From positions 186,001 to 250,000 of the forward strand of contig NZ_PJBB01000003.1 in the NCBI RefSeq assembly GCF_002836595.1: a DNA stretch of 64,000 nt. The letters run 5' to 3'. The notes below the pieces were generated by a model, which saw only the letters and a program-made list of their open reading frames with translations, was not told where the DNA came from and did no database searches. Position 1 is the stretch's first letter, and the number at the start of each line of letters is the position of its first letter. The position numbers and the translations under genes were made by a program. This DNA comes from Tenacibaculum sp. Bg11-29. Lineage in GTDB: Bacteria > Bacteroidota > Bacteroidia > Flavobacteriales > Flavobacteriaceae. Below are positions 17,379 through 27,016 of the stretch, piece after piece.

Positions 17379-20300
17379 AAAAAATATTTTTATTCATACA
17401 AGTCACAGCCACATTATCATTTGTATTTTTAATACTAAACAATTACTTTATTGTAGATAAGGGTTCAATCGAAAATATAAATAATTCTTCAAAAAAAGAA
17501 TTCTCTTCAAGTAATTTCTATAATGAAACATCTCAACCTATAATTAGTTATCTTATAAAAGAAGAAGACTTAAATACAAATATTACTTATAAAAACACAA
17601 AAAAACTATGTGATTATACAAAATTTCCATTTGGTATTATTACACCCAAAAAAATTAATAAAGACAATTATGAAATTGCTCCATCTATCAAAACAATTTG
17701 CATTAATAAAACAACCGATTTATCTAATAATGCTATTCAGAAAATATTAAGTTTTGTTAATAATGGAGGTTCTATTATAATAACTAATACAATTAATGAC
17801 AAAAGGTTTAATTATTTAATAGGTCTTAAGAAAAATAGAAATCAACACGTTTATAATAACACTGCAAAAGGCTTTTTTTTTAAGAATGATTTTTTACCTA
17901 ACCTTAATACATCTACACTATATGAAGATGTAATACATTATGGTTTTAGTAAAAAAAGTTTTACTAAAAACATAAACGTAATTATTCCATCTGTTAATGA
18001 AAAAACATATCCTGTGATTCTTGAAAACAGTATAGGTTTGGGGAAAGTTATTTTTTATAACTCTAGTTTAGAAATATCAAAATTCGAACGAGGAATTTTA
18101 TTTTCTTCATTACTCTCTACATTAGAAGAAGTTCCTTACCCTATAGCCAATGTAAACACAATTTTTCTAGATGATTTTCCAAGTCCAACTTATCCTTTTA
18201 AAAGAGAACCTGTCGTAAGTGAATTTAATGTATCAAATCAAGAATTCGTGAATAAAATTTGGTGGCCAGATATGCTAAAATTAGCAAAAAAACATACGCT
18301 GAAATATACTGCAACTATTATTTTTGATTACGAAGAAAACACCGTTCCACCTTTTTCACTCAAAGAATGGAATAGCTCAAAGCTAAATAACATACCAATT
18401 CCCCATTTACTAACAAATGCATTATTAGACAATAATCACGAATTAGGTTTTCATGGATACAATCATGTTTCACTGCTCAAAAAAAACTGGACCCCTAAAA
18501 ACACAGAAATTGCGCTTCAAACTGTAAAAAAAATATGGACCCTAAACGACTATAAAAAACTACCTACCTCATATATTCCTCCATCAAATTACATTGATAA
18601 ATTTGGAATAGCGTCTTTAAACAGACACCTATCATCAATAAAATACATGTGTAGTCTTTACACTGGTGAATTTATTAAAGGTGGAGGTAGAGAATACGAT
18701 CCTGAACCTTATTCAAGAAATTTGTTTGATTTCCCTAGAGTAACATCAGGTTTCTATTTAAATAACTCAAAAAAATATTTAAAAGAATCTGTTTATTTAT
18801 TCACAGGTATTTGGTCACACTTCGTTCACCCTGATGATATTTACCAAATCCCGAGTGAAGATAATGCTAAAACGAGGGGTAAATTTAGCTATAGAAATAG
18901 TTTAAATCTTAATTGGAAAGAAAAGAATAAAAAAGGGATTGAAGGAATGTATCAACAATTCGATAATCTAATAAAAACACATAAGAAGAATTATCCTCTC
19001 ACAACATTTCCGGATGTAAGAACTGCTGGAAAAACAGTTACAAACATAAGAAGCAATAGTTATAAACATACAATAGAAAAACATTTTTATACTGTTAGTA
19101 ATTTAAAAAAAGAAAAACATAAACAAGATTGGTTTTTATATATTTCCAATAAAAAGAAAGGAGCTTTAATAACTTATTTAAAGGAAAAAAATATTCTTTT
19201 TTCATCTTTACCAATTCATAAAGGAGTGTTACTAAATATTAAAACAGATACACAAGAAATTAAAATACCTCTTTATAAAAACAAACTACAAAAAGATAGA
19301 ATAGGATTCTATAAAACACTACAAGACTACAATACCTACATTAATTTTAAAGAAAAGGAGGCTTCTTTTATTACCGTAAGTCAAAAAATGAAACTGCTTC
19401 GTAAAGAATTGCTTTCAAGTAAAAAAATTGACAAAGAAAAATGGAAAACATATGCTAAATATTGTAGCTGGGAAAAGAAAGAACATCAATTTTGGTCTGA
19501 TTTAGAACAATACTATTACATAAATAAAAATTATGAAACGGCGATGCTTTCTGAAGAATTAGCTAAGGTAATATGGTATTTCTCTAAAGGAGATAGAGAA
19601 AAATGGTTAGGCAGACAAATTTTAACAGCCACTACTTCTAAAATAAAACTAGCACTCATAAATATTTATATTAAAAATTTTAATACCAAAGATAATTTAA
19701 AAGCTATTATTGATAAATTTAAAATAAGAGCAACATTAAACCCTACTTCTAAAAACAAAGTAGCATATATATCATTGCTTTTATGGAACAAACAACCAGA
19801 AACCATAGCCGTTTTAAATGAACTCCCCCCTTCAAATGATTATAAAGAAATAGCGAAGGATATTGCTTGGCACTTTCATAAAAAAGGAAATATAAAAAAA
19901 GCTTTAGCATGGGCACATTTAACAAATGAAATACCAATAAACACTAAACTATATTGGCTTTTTAATTCAAAAAAATATGCTGAGTTAGAGAACTATTACA
20001 ATACTTATATTCAACACAATAAAAATGATGATTTAGCAAAAATAACAATGAGTTATTTTTACTTATCTAGAAAAAAAATTAAAGAATCATGGATAATAGC
20101 CTCCACAATAAACAGTGATTATTCTGATTATAATAGTATTCAAAAAGAGCTTAATGGTATACTAAAATATCAAGACATTAATTTACAAGAAGATATAATA
20201 AACAATTATGACACCTCTTTTCTTTTAGATAAAGTAAAAGAAAACATAAAACGTTTAATTGTTTTACAGACAAACAATTCAATAAGTTTTACATCTTCTT

Positions 20301-21124
20301 TAGATACTTATAGAAATGATATAGCTTATTTTGATAAATCAATTACATATAGTAAGGTTTCTAAAAAATTACATGTACATAGTTTATCAGCAACGAATAC
20401 CTTAATAGCGTCAAACAATAAAGTAAGTAGAGGTAAAGAATTATATGGTCTTCAATATAAGTTTGAAAACTCAAGAATGCTAAATAATAAGCTAAATTAT
20501 TATACTAAATTAAGAGTTGAAACTGATAAAGGAAAGTATTATTACAAATTTGGTATGGGAGGTAGTTACAATTTAAAAAAGAATTTTATTTCTTTAAGTT
20601 ATAATGTTTTTCCTGTAAAAAATAGTGTTGCCTATAATGAAAATCTTTATAAAAATCAATTTGGTATATATGCCGAAAGAGTTTTTAAAAACAGGGCTAA
20701 TTTACTTATGTATATAGAGTCAAATTATTATTCTAATCATCAAAAAAACATTTCATATAATGTAGCCGCTAATCAGCCGATTTATAAATTTGGTTCTCAA
20801 CAAATAAGAGCAACAATAGAAGGATCTTATGCTTTAGGCTCTACCAATTTCACAAGTGGTTTGCCTTTTTTTATGCTTAAAAAAAGACTTTTTGGTGGTG
20901 GTGGTTTTCAATATCTATTTAATACAGATGTAGATAAGACTAATGTTTTTATAGATGCTTTAACTTTTTCTGACAGTCATGCAGGTCTTTTTACAAGGTT
21001 TAGATCTCAGGTTAATTTTCAACTTAAAAAATATTTTATTGTAAACTTTAAAGGAGAATTGTTTTTAAATAAACAATACTACTCAAACTCTTTTAATGTT
21101 GGTTTAACTTACTATATCAAATAG
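17375..21124 (+). CDS. fusion: PelA-like deacetylase (DUF2194) + TPR-like region + PelB-like outer-membrane barrel
   Basis: 1249 residues. An N-terminal hydrophobic export segment (4-26) is followed by a Rossmann-like domain with NGGSIIITN near 130. A DUF2194/polysaccharide-deacetylase domain comes next: FLDDFPSP with Asp266-Asp267, metal-binding HGYNH at 360-364, PPSNY near 402, and IWSHFVHPDD near 487. Residues of about 690-960 are helical, TPR-like repeats. The last ~290 residues are alternating aromatic strands ending in YYIK, like an outer-membrane barrel. In Pseudomonas, PelA deacetylates Pel and PelB supplies the TPR scaffold and export barrel; here both appear in one chain. The GH114 half of PelA is encoded separately upstream. 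Confidence 0.75.
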   Translation: MKKIFLFIQVTATLSFVFLILNNYFIVDKGSIENINNSSKKEFSSSNFYNETSQPIISYLIKEEDLNTNITYKNTKKLCDYTKFPFGIITPKKINKDNYEIAPSIKTICINKTTDLSNNAIQKILSFVNNGGSIIITNTINDKRFNYLIGLKKNRNQHVYNNTAKGFFFKNDFLPNLNTSTLYEDVIHYGFSKKSFTKNINVIIPSVNEKTYPVILENSIGLGKVIFYNSSLEISKFERGILFSSLLSTLEEVPYPIANVNTIFLDDFPSPTYPFKREPVVSEFNVSNQEFVNKIWWPDMLKLAKKHTLKYTATIIFDYEENTVPPFSLKEWNSSKLNNIPIPHLLTNALLDNNHELGFHGYNHVSLLKKNWTPKNTEIALQTVKKIWTLNDYKKLPTSYIPPSNYIDKFGIASLNRHLSSIKYMCSLYTGEFIKGGGREYDPEPYSRNLFDFPRVTSGFYLNNSKKYLKESVYLFTGIWSHFVHPDDIYQIPSEDNAKTRGKFSYRNSLNLNWKEKNKKGIEGMYQQFDNLIKTHKKNYPLTTFPDVRTAGKTVTNIRSNSYKHTIEKHFYTVSNLKKEKHKQDWFLYISNKKKGALITYLKEKNILFSSLPIHKGVLLNIKTDTQEIKIPLYKNKLQKDRIGFYKTLQDYNTYINFKEKEASFITVSQKMKLLRKELLSSKKIDKEKWKTYAKYCSWEKKEHQFWSDLEQYYYINKNYETAMLSEELAKVIWYFSKGDREKWLGRQILTATTSKIKLALINIYIKNFNTKDNLKAIIDKFKIRATLNPTSKNKVAYISLLLWNKQPETIAVLNELPPSNDYKEIAKDIAWHFHKKGNIKKALAWAHLTNEIPINTKLYWLFNSKKYAELENYYNTYIQHNKNDDLAKITMSYFYLSRKKIKESWIIASTINSDYSDYNSIQKELNGILKYQDINLQEDIINNYDTSFLLDKVKENIKRLIVLQTNNSISFTSSLDTYRNDIAYFDKSITYSKVSKKLHVHSLSATNTLIASNNKVSRGKELYGLQYKFENSRMLNNKLNYYTKLRVETDKGKYYYKFGMGGSYNLKKNFISLSYNVFPVKNSVAYNENLYKNQFGIYAERVFKNRANLLMYIESNYYSNHQKNISYNVAANQPIYKFGSQQIRATIEGSYALGSTNFTSGLPFFMLKKRLFGGGGFQYLFNTDVDKTNVFIDALTFSDSHAGLFTRFRSQVNFQLKKYFIVNFKGELFLNKQYYSNSFNVGLTYYIK

Positions 21125-21147
21125 TAAAAATTATACTAAGAATATCG

Positions 21148-21155
21148 TATTTTTG
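21148..21155 (+). promoter_or_regulatory. candidate -7 box for the aminotransferase gene
   Basis: TATTTTTG fits TAnnTTTG and ends 19 bases before the ATG at 21175. It suggests that the aminotransferase is transcribed separately from the Pel-like operon. Confidence 0.45.
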
Positions 21156-21174
21156 AACTCTAAATTTTCGTTTT

Positions 21175-22302
21175 ATGAAAAAAATTCAAATGGTTGACCT
21201 ACAAGGTCAGTACGCAAAAATAAAACCACAAGTAAATAAAGCTTTTGATAGTGTCTTAGACACAGCCTATTATATTGGTGGCCCCGAAGTTAAAGGGTTT
21301 GGAAGTGATTTAGAAAAATATTTAGATGTAAAACATGTAATTCCGTGCGCTAACGGAACCGATGCTTTACAAATTGCAATGATGGGATTAGGCTTAGAAC
21401 AAGGTGACGAAGTTATTACTGCCGATTTTACTTTTGCTGCAACCGTAGAGGTTATTGCTTTATTAAAGTTAACTCCTGTTTTAGTTGATGTTGAACCAGA
21501 TACTTTTAATATTGATATTGAAGCATTAAAAAAAGCAATTACACCAAAAACAAAAGCAATTGTACCTGTTCATTTATTTGGGCAATGTGCTAATATGGAA
21601 GCGGTAATGCAAATTGCTAAAGAGCATAACTTATTTGTTATTGAAGATAACGCGCAAGCAATTGGAGCTGATTATACATTCTCTGACGGAACAAAAAAGA
21701 AATCTGGAACTATTGGACATATAGGAACAACTTCATTTTTCCCTTCTAAAAACTTAGGTTGTTATGGTGATGGTGGTGCTATTTTTACAAATGATGATGA
21801 TTTAGCTCATACAATAAGAGGTATTGTAAATCACGGAATGTACAAACGTTATTACCACGATGTAGTTGGGGTAAATTCTCGTTTAGATAGTTTACAAGCT
21901 GCTGTTTTACAAATAAAATTACCTTTATTAGATAATTTTTGTGATGCGCGTAGAAAAGCTGCAATGTATTATTCTGAAGCTTTTTCTACTAACTCGAATA
22001 TCATTACGCCTGCTATTAGCGTTTTTACCACTCATGTTTTTCATCAATATACTTTAAGAATAACAAATGGTAAACGAGATGAATTACATCAATACTTATT
22101 AGATAATAATATTCCGAATGCAATTTATTACCCAGTACCTTTACATGCACAGAAAGCATATAAAGATGAGCGCTATAATGAAAACAATTTCGCTATTACC
22201 AATCAATTAATTGACGAAGTAATTTCTTTACCTATGCATACTGAATTAGATGAAGAGCAATTAATGTTTATTACAAAAACAATTAATGATTTTGTTTCTT
22301 AA
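21175..22302 (+). CDS. DegT/DnrJ/EryC1/StrS-family sugar aminotransferase
   Basis: 375 residues, the usual family length. PLP-enzyme features seen: the N-terminal VDLQGQY, CANGTDALQIAM (phosphate binding), IEDNAQAIGADY (Asp contacting the pyridine N), and the Schiff-base Lys in FFPSKNLGCYGDGGA. Such enzymes transfer an amino group from glutamate to a keto group of a nucleotide-activated sugar. It lies 50 bases behind the Pel-like operon, so it could feed amino sugars to it, but it has its own promoter box and the same type of gene is common in other surface-glycan pathways. Confidence 0.9.
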   Translation: MKKIQMVDLQGQYAKIKPQVNKAFDSVLDTAYYIGGPEVKGFGSDLEKYLDVKHVIPCANGTDALQIAMMGLGLEQGDEVITADFTFAATVEVIALLKLTPVLVDVEPDTFNIDIEALKKAITPKTKAIVPVHLFGQCANMEAVMQIAKEHNLFVIEDNAQAIGADYTFSDGTKKKSGTIGHIGTTSFFPSKNLGCYGDGGAIFTNDDDLAHTIRGIVNHGMYKRYYHDVVGVNSRLDSLQAAVLQIKLPLLDNFCDARRKAAMYYSEAFSTNSNIITPAISVFTTHVFHQYTLRITNGKRDELHQYLLDNNIPNAIYYPVPLHAQKAYKDERYNENNFAITNQLIDEVISLPMHTELDEEQLMFITKTINDFVS

Positions 22303-22310
22303 AAATAGCT

Positions 22311-22712
22311 ATGAATCAAAAAATAAAAACACTTAAAATAATTCACCTTGCATTAGTTGCGGGAGTAACTTTAGCCTATTTTTTAATAGGTGATTTTAAA
22401 AATATTTTAAATTTAGAAATAGATGATTCTTCTTTAATATATTCTTTTATTCCTGCAGTTGCTTACGTACTAAGTAATTTTATATTTAAAAAAGTTTTAA
22501 AAAATATAAAGAAGGATACTAGTGATGATGAAAAATTCATGATCTACCAAAATGCTTCTATTTATAAATGGGCAGTATTAGAAGTCGCTTGTTTCTCTAT
22601 TCTTTTTTTAAAGCCTGATTTTATTCTTTTTGGTGTAATTCTTTTATTTTATATGATTCTTTTAGCTCCTAAAGAAGAGAAAATATTTCCTCTTTTAGAA
22701 ATTAGGAAATAA
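22311..22712 (+). CDS. small membrane protein, unknown
   Basis: 133 residues with four hydrophobic segments (about 8-27, 43-60, 87-103, 104-120) and a short charged loop after the second. It starts 8 bases after the aminotransferase stop and is probably co-transcribed. No catalytic motif was seen; the product is likely an inner-membrane protein of unknown function. Confidence 0.7.
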   Translation: MNQKIKTLKIIHLALVAGVTLAYFLIGDFKNILNLEIDDSSLIYSFIPAVAYVLSNFIFKKVLKNIKKDTSDDEKFMIYQNASIYKWAVLEVACFSILFLKPDFILFGVILLFYMILLAPKEEKIFPLLEIRK

Positions 22713-22742
22713 CTAAACTAGCATTATATTAAAAATTGAACT

Positions 22743-23342
22743 ATGAAATTAATAAAAATTATTTATTCACTTTTCTTTGCAACTTGTCTTTGTTCTTGTA
22801 ATATTCTGGAATTCCCTCCTACTAAGGACTCACATAGCTGCGAAGAATTATTAGATTTTAAATTAAATGAAACTATTAAGTTTAAGAGTAATCAAAATAT
22901 TCTGGAATTCAAAGTTATCGATTTGTATGTAAAAAAAGTTGAAGGAAAAGATGGAAAAACATCAGAATTTTGTCAAATATCACAAGGATATGAAACAAAT
23001 ATAAATCAAGGTTATAAAATAAAAGAAAGAACTAGTCAAGGGAGTAATTATATAGATGAGGAAGATGCATATATAGAAATTTCACTGCTAGAAGCTCCTT
23101 TAGAAGAAGATTTTTTTAAAGTAAAACAAATAAGTGATGTTAATTATCATACAAATGATTTAAATGTAGATTATTACTTTAAATATGAATTAAATAATAA
23201 AACTTATGACAAAGTTATAGTTATATCTAAAGATACTATTAATGCTAACCCAAAAATTGGGTTTATAAAACGAGCAATACCAGGAGGAATTATTGAGTTT
23301 TATGACTTTCAAAGTAAACAAACCTGGAAATTAGTAGAATAG
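22743..23342 (+). CDS. lipoprotein, unknown
   Basis: 199 residues. The N terminus ends in a lipobox-like TCLCSCNI, so the mature protein should be lipid-anchored at Cys19. The rest is mainly beta-strand-like with acidic stretches, including EEDAYIEISLLEAP. I recognise no family. It is followed by a strong terminator, so it ends the transcription unit that starts with the aminotransferase. Confidence 0.65.
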   Translation: MKLIKIIYSLFFATCLCSCNILEFPPTKDSHSCEELLDFKLNETIKFKSNQNILEFKVIDLYVKKVEGKDGKTSEFCQISQGYETNINQGYKIKERTSQGSNYIDEEDAYIEISLLEAPLEEDFFKVKQISDVNYHTNDLNVDYYFKYELNNKTYDKVIVISKDTINANPKIGFIKRAIPGGIIEFYDFQSKQTWKLVE

Positions 23343-23434
23343 AAATAATTCTAAAACTTTGGAATATTTTTATTTAATTCTTTTAGTTCCGTAAAGAGAT
23401 AAAATAAATCAACTTTTAAAATTGAAAATAACTT

Positions 23435-23466
23435 AAAAAGCGAACTTAATTAAGTTCGCTTTTTAA
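23435..23466. terminator. perfect palindromic terminator
   Basis: A 15-bp-per-arm perfect palindrome centred on TTAATTAA with flanking A and T runs (23435-23464), so it can end transcription from either side. A second inverted repeat (TATATATCTC / GAGATATATA, 23471-23495) follows. It separates the + lipoprotein gene from the - DJ-1-like gene. Confidence 0.8.
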
Positions 23467-23519
23467 GTTTTATATATCTCTTATTGAGATATATAAAATA
23501 ACAATCTAAAGTTTTATCA

Positions 23520-24242
23520 TTACTCTTTACCAACTATTAAATGTGGCACTTTATTAACGTCCCAATCTATCACCAAACCACCTGCTAAAGATTTTGTTAT
23601 TTCTTTACCATATAAATATTCACATAAATATAAAGCAGCTTCAAAAGACTTTGCTCCTCCTGCTGACGTAATATATTTACCATCATGAACAAAAAGCACT
23701 TCTTTTTTAATATTTAAATCAGGAAACATCTTGCGCATTTTATCAATATCTGAAGGAAATGTTGTAGATATCTTTCCTTTTAAAACACCAGCTTTTGCAA
23801 GTACAAAAGCGCCGTCACAATGAGAAGTTACAAACTCAGCTTCCTTATCAACTCTTTGCACAAAACTAATCAGATCCTTATTCTCTAAATCAGAATCTAA
23901 ATGATGTTCTGCACTTGGTACTACCAAAATATCAATCTTAGGTAAACTATCTTTTAAATAATTAAAGTCAGGAAGAATTCTCATTCCTTCAAAAGTTGTA
24001 ACAGGGGCGTTTGTATTTGCAACAGTAAACACATTCATTTGTTTAATTCCTTTTCTAAATATAGTGTGCTGAAAAATATCGAAAGGAGCTGTTAGCTCTG
24101 TATTAAAAGTTCCATCCATAATTAAAAAAGCAACATTATACCTACCTTCTTTTATATCTGGGAATACTTTTTCTTCTTTACTCTCTTTAGTTACACAGCT
24201 AAAAGTAACAACTAATACACATAAATATAATATACGTTTCAT
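23520..24242 (-). CDS. DJ-1/PfpI-family lipoprotein
   Basis: 240 residues. The N terminus MKRILYLCVLVVTFSCVTK carries a lipobox (TFSC), which is unusual for this normally cytosolic fold. The DJ-1/PfpI (GATase1-like) core shows ILVVPSAEHH and the nucleophile elbow SHCDGAFVLAKAG with the conserved Cys, then a GGAKSFEAALYL helix. It resembles the sensor halves of GATase1-like AraC regulators, but no DNA-binding domain is present. Enzymatic role unknown. Divergent from the metalloprotease gene. Confidence 0.85.
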   Translation of the reverse strand: MKRILYLCVLVVTFSCVTKESKEEKVFPDIKEGRYNVAFLIMDGTFNTELTAPFDIFQHTIFRKGIKQMNVFTVANTNAPVTTFEGMRILPDFNYLKDSLPKIDILVVPSAEHHLDSDLENKDLISFVQRVDKEAEFVTSHCDGAFVLAKAGVLKGKISTTFPSDIDKMRKMFPDLNIKKEVLFVHDGKYITSAGGAKSFEAALYLCEYLYGKEITKSLAGGLVIDWDVNKVPHLIVGKE

Positions 24243-24386
24243 ATCGTTTATTTAATAATGTTTAAAAATACATATAAAATGTATGTTGTGTCAATATTAA
24301 GAGTCCCCTTTACCCCTTTAACATTTAATTATGATTTTACGGGTAGTAATTCAATAAATTCGACAAAATTTTTTAAAAACATATTC

Positions 24387-26885
24387 ATGACTAAAAGATT
24401 ACTTTCTAAAGTACTTCTTACTGTGTTTCTTATAATTTTTTCGTTAAACTTAAATGCACAACGTAAAAAAAAGAAAAAAAACAGTAAAGAAGTAACTCAA
24501 ACAAAGCCTAAAAGCAAACCAGATAAAAATGCTATTAAGCCATATGCTAAAGTTGTTACTAAAAAGCATAAAACTGACGAAGGATTATTTAAAGTACATT
24601 CTAAAGACCAACAGTTTTTATTCGAAATACCAAATTCTCTATTAAATAGAGAAATGTTAATGGTGACTCGTATTGCTAAAACAGCTAACGGCATTGGTTT
24701 TGGAGGTGGTAAACAAAACACTCAAGTCTTGCGTTGGCAAAAAAAACAAAAAAAAATATTATTAAAAGTCGTTTCTTATAACGTTGTAGCCGATACATTA
24801 CTTCCTGTTCATAAAGCGGTTGTAAATTCTAATTTCGAACCTATATTATATTCTTTTCCTATAAAAGCTTTTAGTAAAGATTCTACTGCTACGGTAATTG
24901 ACGTTTCTTCTTTATTCAACTCAGACGTAAAAGCTATTGGCTTTCCTCAAAATAAGAGAAAACAATATAAAATTTCTAAAATGGATAAAAACCGTTCTTA
25001 TATAGAACGTATTAGTAGTTATCCTAAAAACATTGAAGTTAGAAATGTGAAAACATACATATCTAGCGCTGCCCCTTCAAACAGAAGTGTTGGTGCCGTT
25101 TCTATGGAATTAAGTAATTCTATGATTTTGCTTCCAAAAACACCAATGAAGCGTCGTTATTTCGACCAACGAGTAGGATGGTTTGCTAGATCTCAAACAG
25201 ATTATGGATTAGATGCTCAAAAAAGCAAATCTGTTAAATACCTTGACAGATGGCGTTTAGAAGTTAAAGATGAAGATCTTGAAAAGTTTAAAAAAGGTGA
25301 ATTAGTTGAACCTAAAAAACAAATAGTATATTATATAGATAACGCTACTCCTAAAGAATGGCGTAAATATATAAAACAAGGTATAGAAGACTGGCAAGTT
25401 GCATTTGAAGCTGCTGGTTTTAAAAATGCAATAATTGCAAAAGATGCTCCTACTAAAGAAGAAGATCCTGAATGGAGCCCTGAAGATGTTCGTTACTCTG
25501 TAGTTCGCTATTTAGCTTCGCCTATTCCAAATGCAAACGGACCTCATGTTAGTGATCCTAGATCTGGTGAAATTCTTGAATCTGACATTAACTGGTATCA
25601 TAATGTAATGTCTTTATTACATAACTGGTTTTTTATTCAAACAGCAGCAATAAACCCAGATGCTAGAAGTAATAAATTTAAAGAAGAAGTAATGGGACGT
25701 TTAATTCGTTTTGTTTCTTCTCATGAAGTTGGTCATACAATCGGATTACCACATAATATGGGAAGTTCTGTTGCATACCCTGTAGATTCTTTACGTTCTG
25801 CGTCTTTTACTAAAAAGAACGGTACTGCTCCTTCAATAATGGACTATGCTCGTTTTAATTACGTAGCACAACCTGAAGACAAAGGCGTGGCATTAATGCC
25901 AAACATTGGGCCTTATGATAAATACGCTATTAGCTGGGGATACCGTCCTATATTCAACACCACTGCTAAAGAGGAAAAAGAAACTTTAAATAAATGGATT
26001 CTTGACAAAGCAGGAAACCCTATATACCGATTTGGTCATCAACAAGTACGCAATGTTATAGACCCTAGTTCTCAAACTGAAGATTTAGGTGACGATGCTA
26101 TAAAAGCAAGTAAATATGGTATTAAAAACTTACAAAGAATTTTACCTCGTTTAGAAGAATGGACAACTAAAGATGGAGAAACGTACGATGAGTTAAAAAC
26201 AATGTACGGACAATTGTTAGGTCAATTTAATCGCTATATGGGACATGTAAGTTCTAATATTGGTGGTGTTTACGAAAACTATAAAGCGGCAGGACAAAAT
26301 GGAGCAGTATATACACATGTAGATAAAAATCATCAAAAAAATGCAGTTCGTTTTGTTAATGATGAATTATTTAAAACTCCAACTTGGTTGTTAAACAAAA
26401 CAATTTTCAGTAAAACTGAATTTTCTGGTTCTGAAGAACGAATTAGGTCGCTACAAGTAAGAACCTTAAATCGTATTTTAAAAACGGGTAGATTGGCTCG
26501 TATGATTGAAAACGAAACATTAAACGGAGCTAGCGCATATACTCTTTTAAGTATGATGACCGATTTACGTAAAGGTGTTTGGAGTGAATTATATAATAAC
26601 AAAGCTATTGATACGTATCGTAGAAATTTACAACGTGCGCATTTAGACCGTTTAAATTTCTTATTAAACAAAGCTAAAAGTCAAAAAGGATCAAATAACG
26701 GTGGTTATTTTAAGCAAACTGCTGTTAACATTAACCAATCTGATATTAAGCCTGTGGTAAGAGGTGAATTAAAACGTTTAAAACGTGATATAAAACGTGG
26801 TCTTACAACTACAAAAAACACGCTAAATCGTTATCACTTACAAGATGCTATTGATAGAATTGACAGCATTTTAGATCCTAAATAA
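24387..26885 (+). CDS. secreted zinc-dependent metalloprotease (DUF5117/DUF4953 type)
   Basis: I use the ATG at 24387 because it starts a clear signal peptide (MTKRLLSKVLLTVFLIIFSL ending NLNAQ); the upstream in-frame ATG at 24258 adds an unconvincing leader. The mature protein (832 residues in all) has a basic linker, a DUF5117-like N-terminal region, and the zinc site HEVGHTIGLPH (HExxHxxxxxH, metzincin-like) near residue 446, followed by a Met-containing SIMDYARFNY. The family is common in Bacteroidota and is thought to be extracellular or periplasmic; the substrate is unknown. Confidence 0.88.
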   Translation: MTKRLLSKVLLTVFLIIFSLNLNAQRKKKKKNSKEVTQTKPKSKPDKNAIKPYAKVVTKKHKTDEGLFKVHSKDQQFLFEIPNSLLNREMLMVTRIAKTANGIGFGGGKQNTQVLRWQKKQKKILLKVVSYNVVADTLLPVHKAVVNSNFEPILYSFPIKAFSKDSTATVIDVSSLFNSDVKAIGFPQNKRKQYKISKMDKNRSYIERISSYPKNIEVRNVKTYISSAAPSNRSVGAVSMELSNSMILLPKTPMKRRYFDQRVGWFARSQTDYGLDAQKSKSVKYLDRWRLEVKDEDLEKFKKGELVEPKKQIVYYIDNATPKEWRKYIKQGIEDWQVAFEAAGFKNAIIAKDAPTKEEDPEWSPEDVRYSVVRYLASPIPNANGPHVSDPRSGEILESDINWYHNVMSLLHNWFFIQTAAINPDARSNKFKEEVMGRLIRFVSSHEVGHTIGLPHNMGSSVAYPVDSLRSASFTKKNGTAPSIMDYARFNYVAQPEDKGVALMPNIGPYDKYAISWGYRPIFNTTAKEEKETLNKWILDKAGNPIYRFGHQQVRNVIDPSSQTEDLGDDAIKASKYGIKNLQRILPRLEEWTTKDGETYDELKTMYGQLLGQFNRYMGHVSSNIGGVYENYKAAGQNGAVYTHVDKNHQKNAVRFVNDELFKTPTWLLNKTIFSKTEFSGSEERIRSLQVRTLNRILKTGRLARMIENETLNGASAYTLLSMMTDLRKGVWSELYNNKAIDTYRRNLQRAHLDRLNFLLNKAKSQKGSNNGGYFKQTAVNINQSDIKPVVRGELKRLKRDIKRGLTTTKNTLNRYHLQDAIDRIDSILDPK

Positions 26886-26930
26886 AGAATATGCTTTTTT
26901 AACAAAAACAATCCTTTTAAAAAACTTCTT

Positions 26931-26988
26931 TGAAGTTGTATTATCTCCGATTTTTTAAATCTGCTTTAATACAACTTCATTTTTTTTA
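26931..26988 (+). terminator. terminator after the metalloprotease gene
   Basis: TGAAGTTGTATT (26931-26942) pairs perfectly with AATACAACTTCA (26968-26979) and is followed by eight T. It lies between the metalloprotease stop and the true start of the next gene at 27017, and so argues against the upstream start at 26930. Confidence 0.7.
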
Positions 26989-27016
26989 TATTTACCTTTT
27001 CAAACAACAAAATTCT

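Noticed and set aside
24258..24386. Longer N terminus of the zinc metalloprotease
   Set aside because: The extra 43 residues precede a complete signal peptide that begins at 24387.
26930..27016. Longer N terminus of the CocE/NonD hydrolase
   Set aside because: It would start inside the terminator hairpin of the preceding gene and precede a complete lipoprotein signal.
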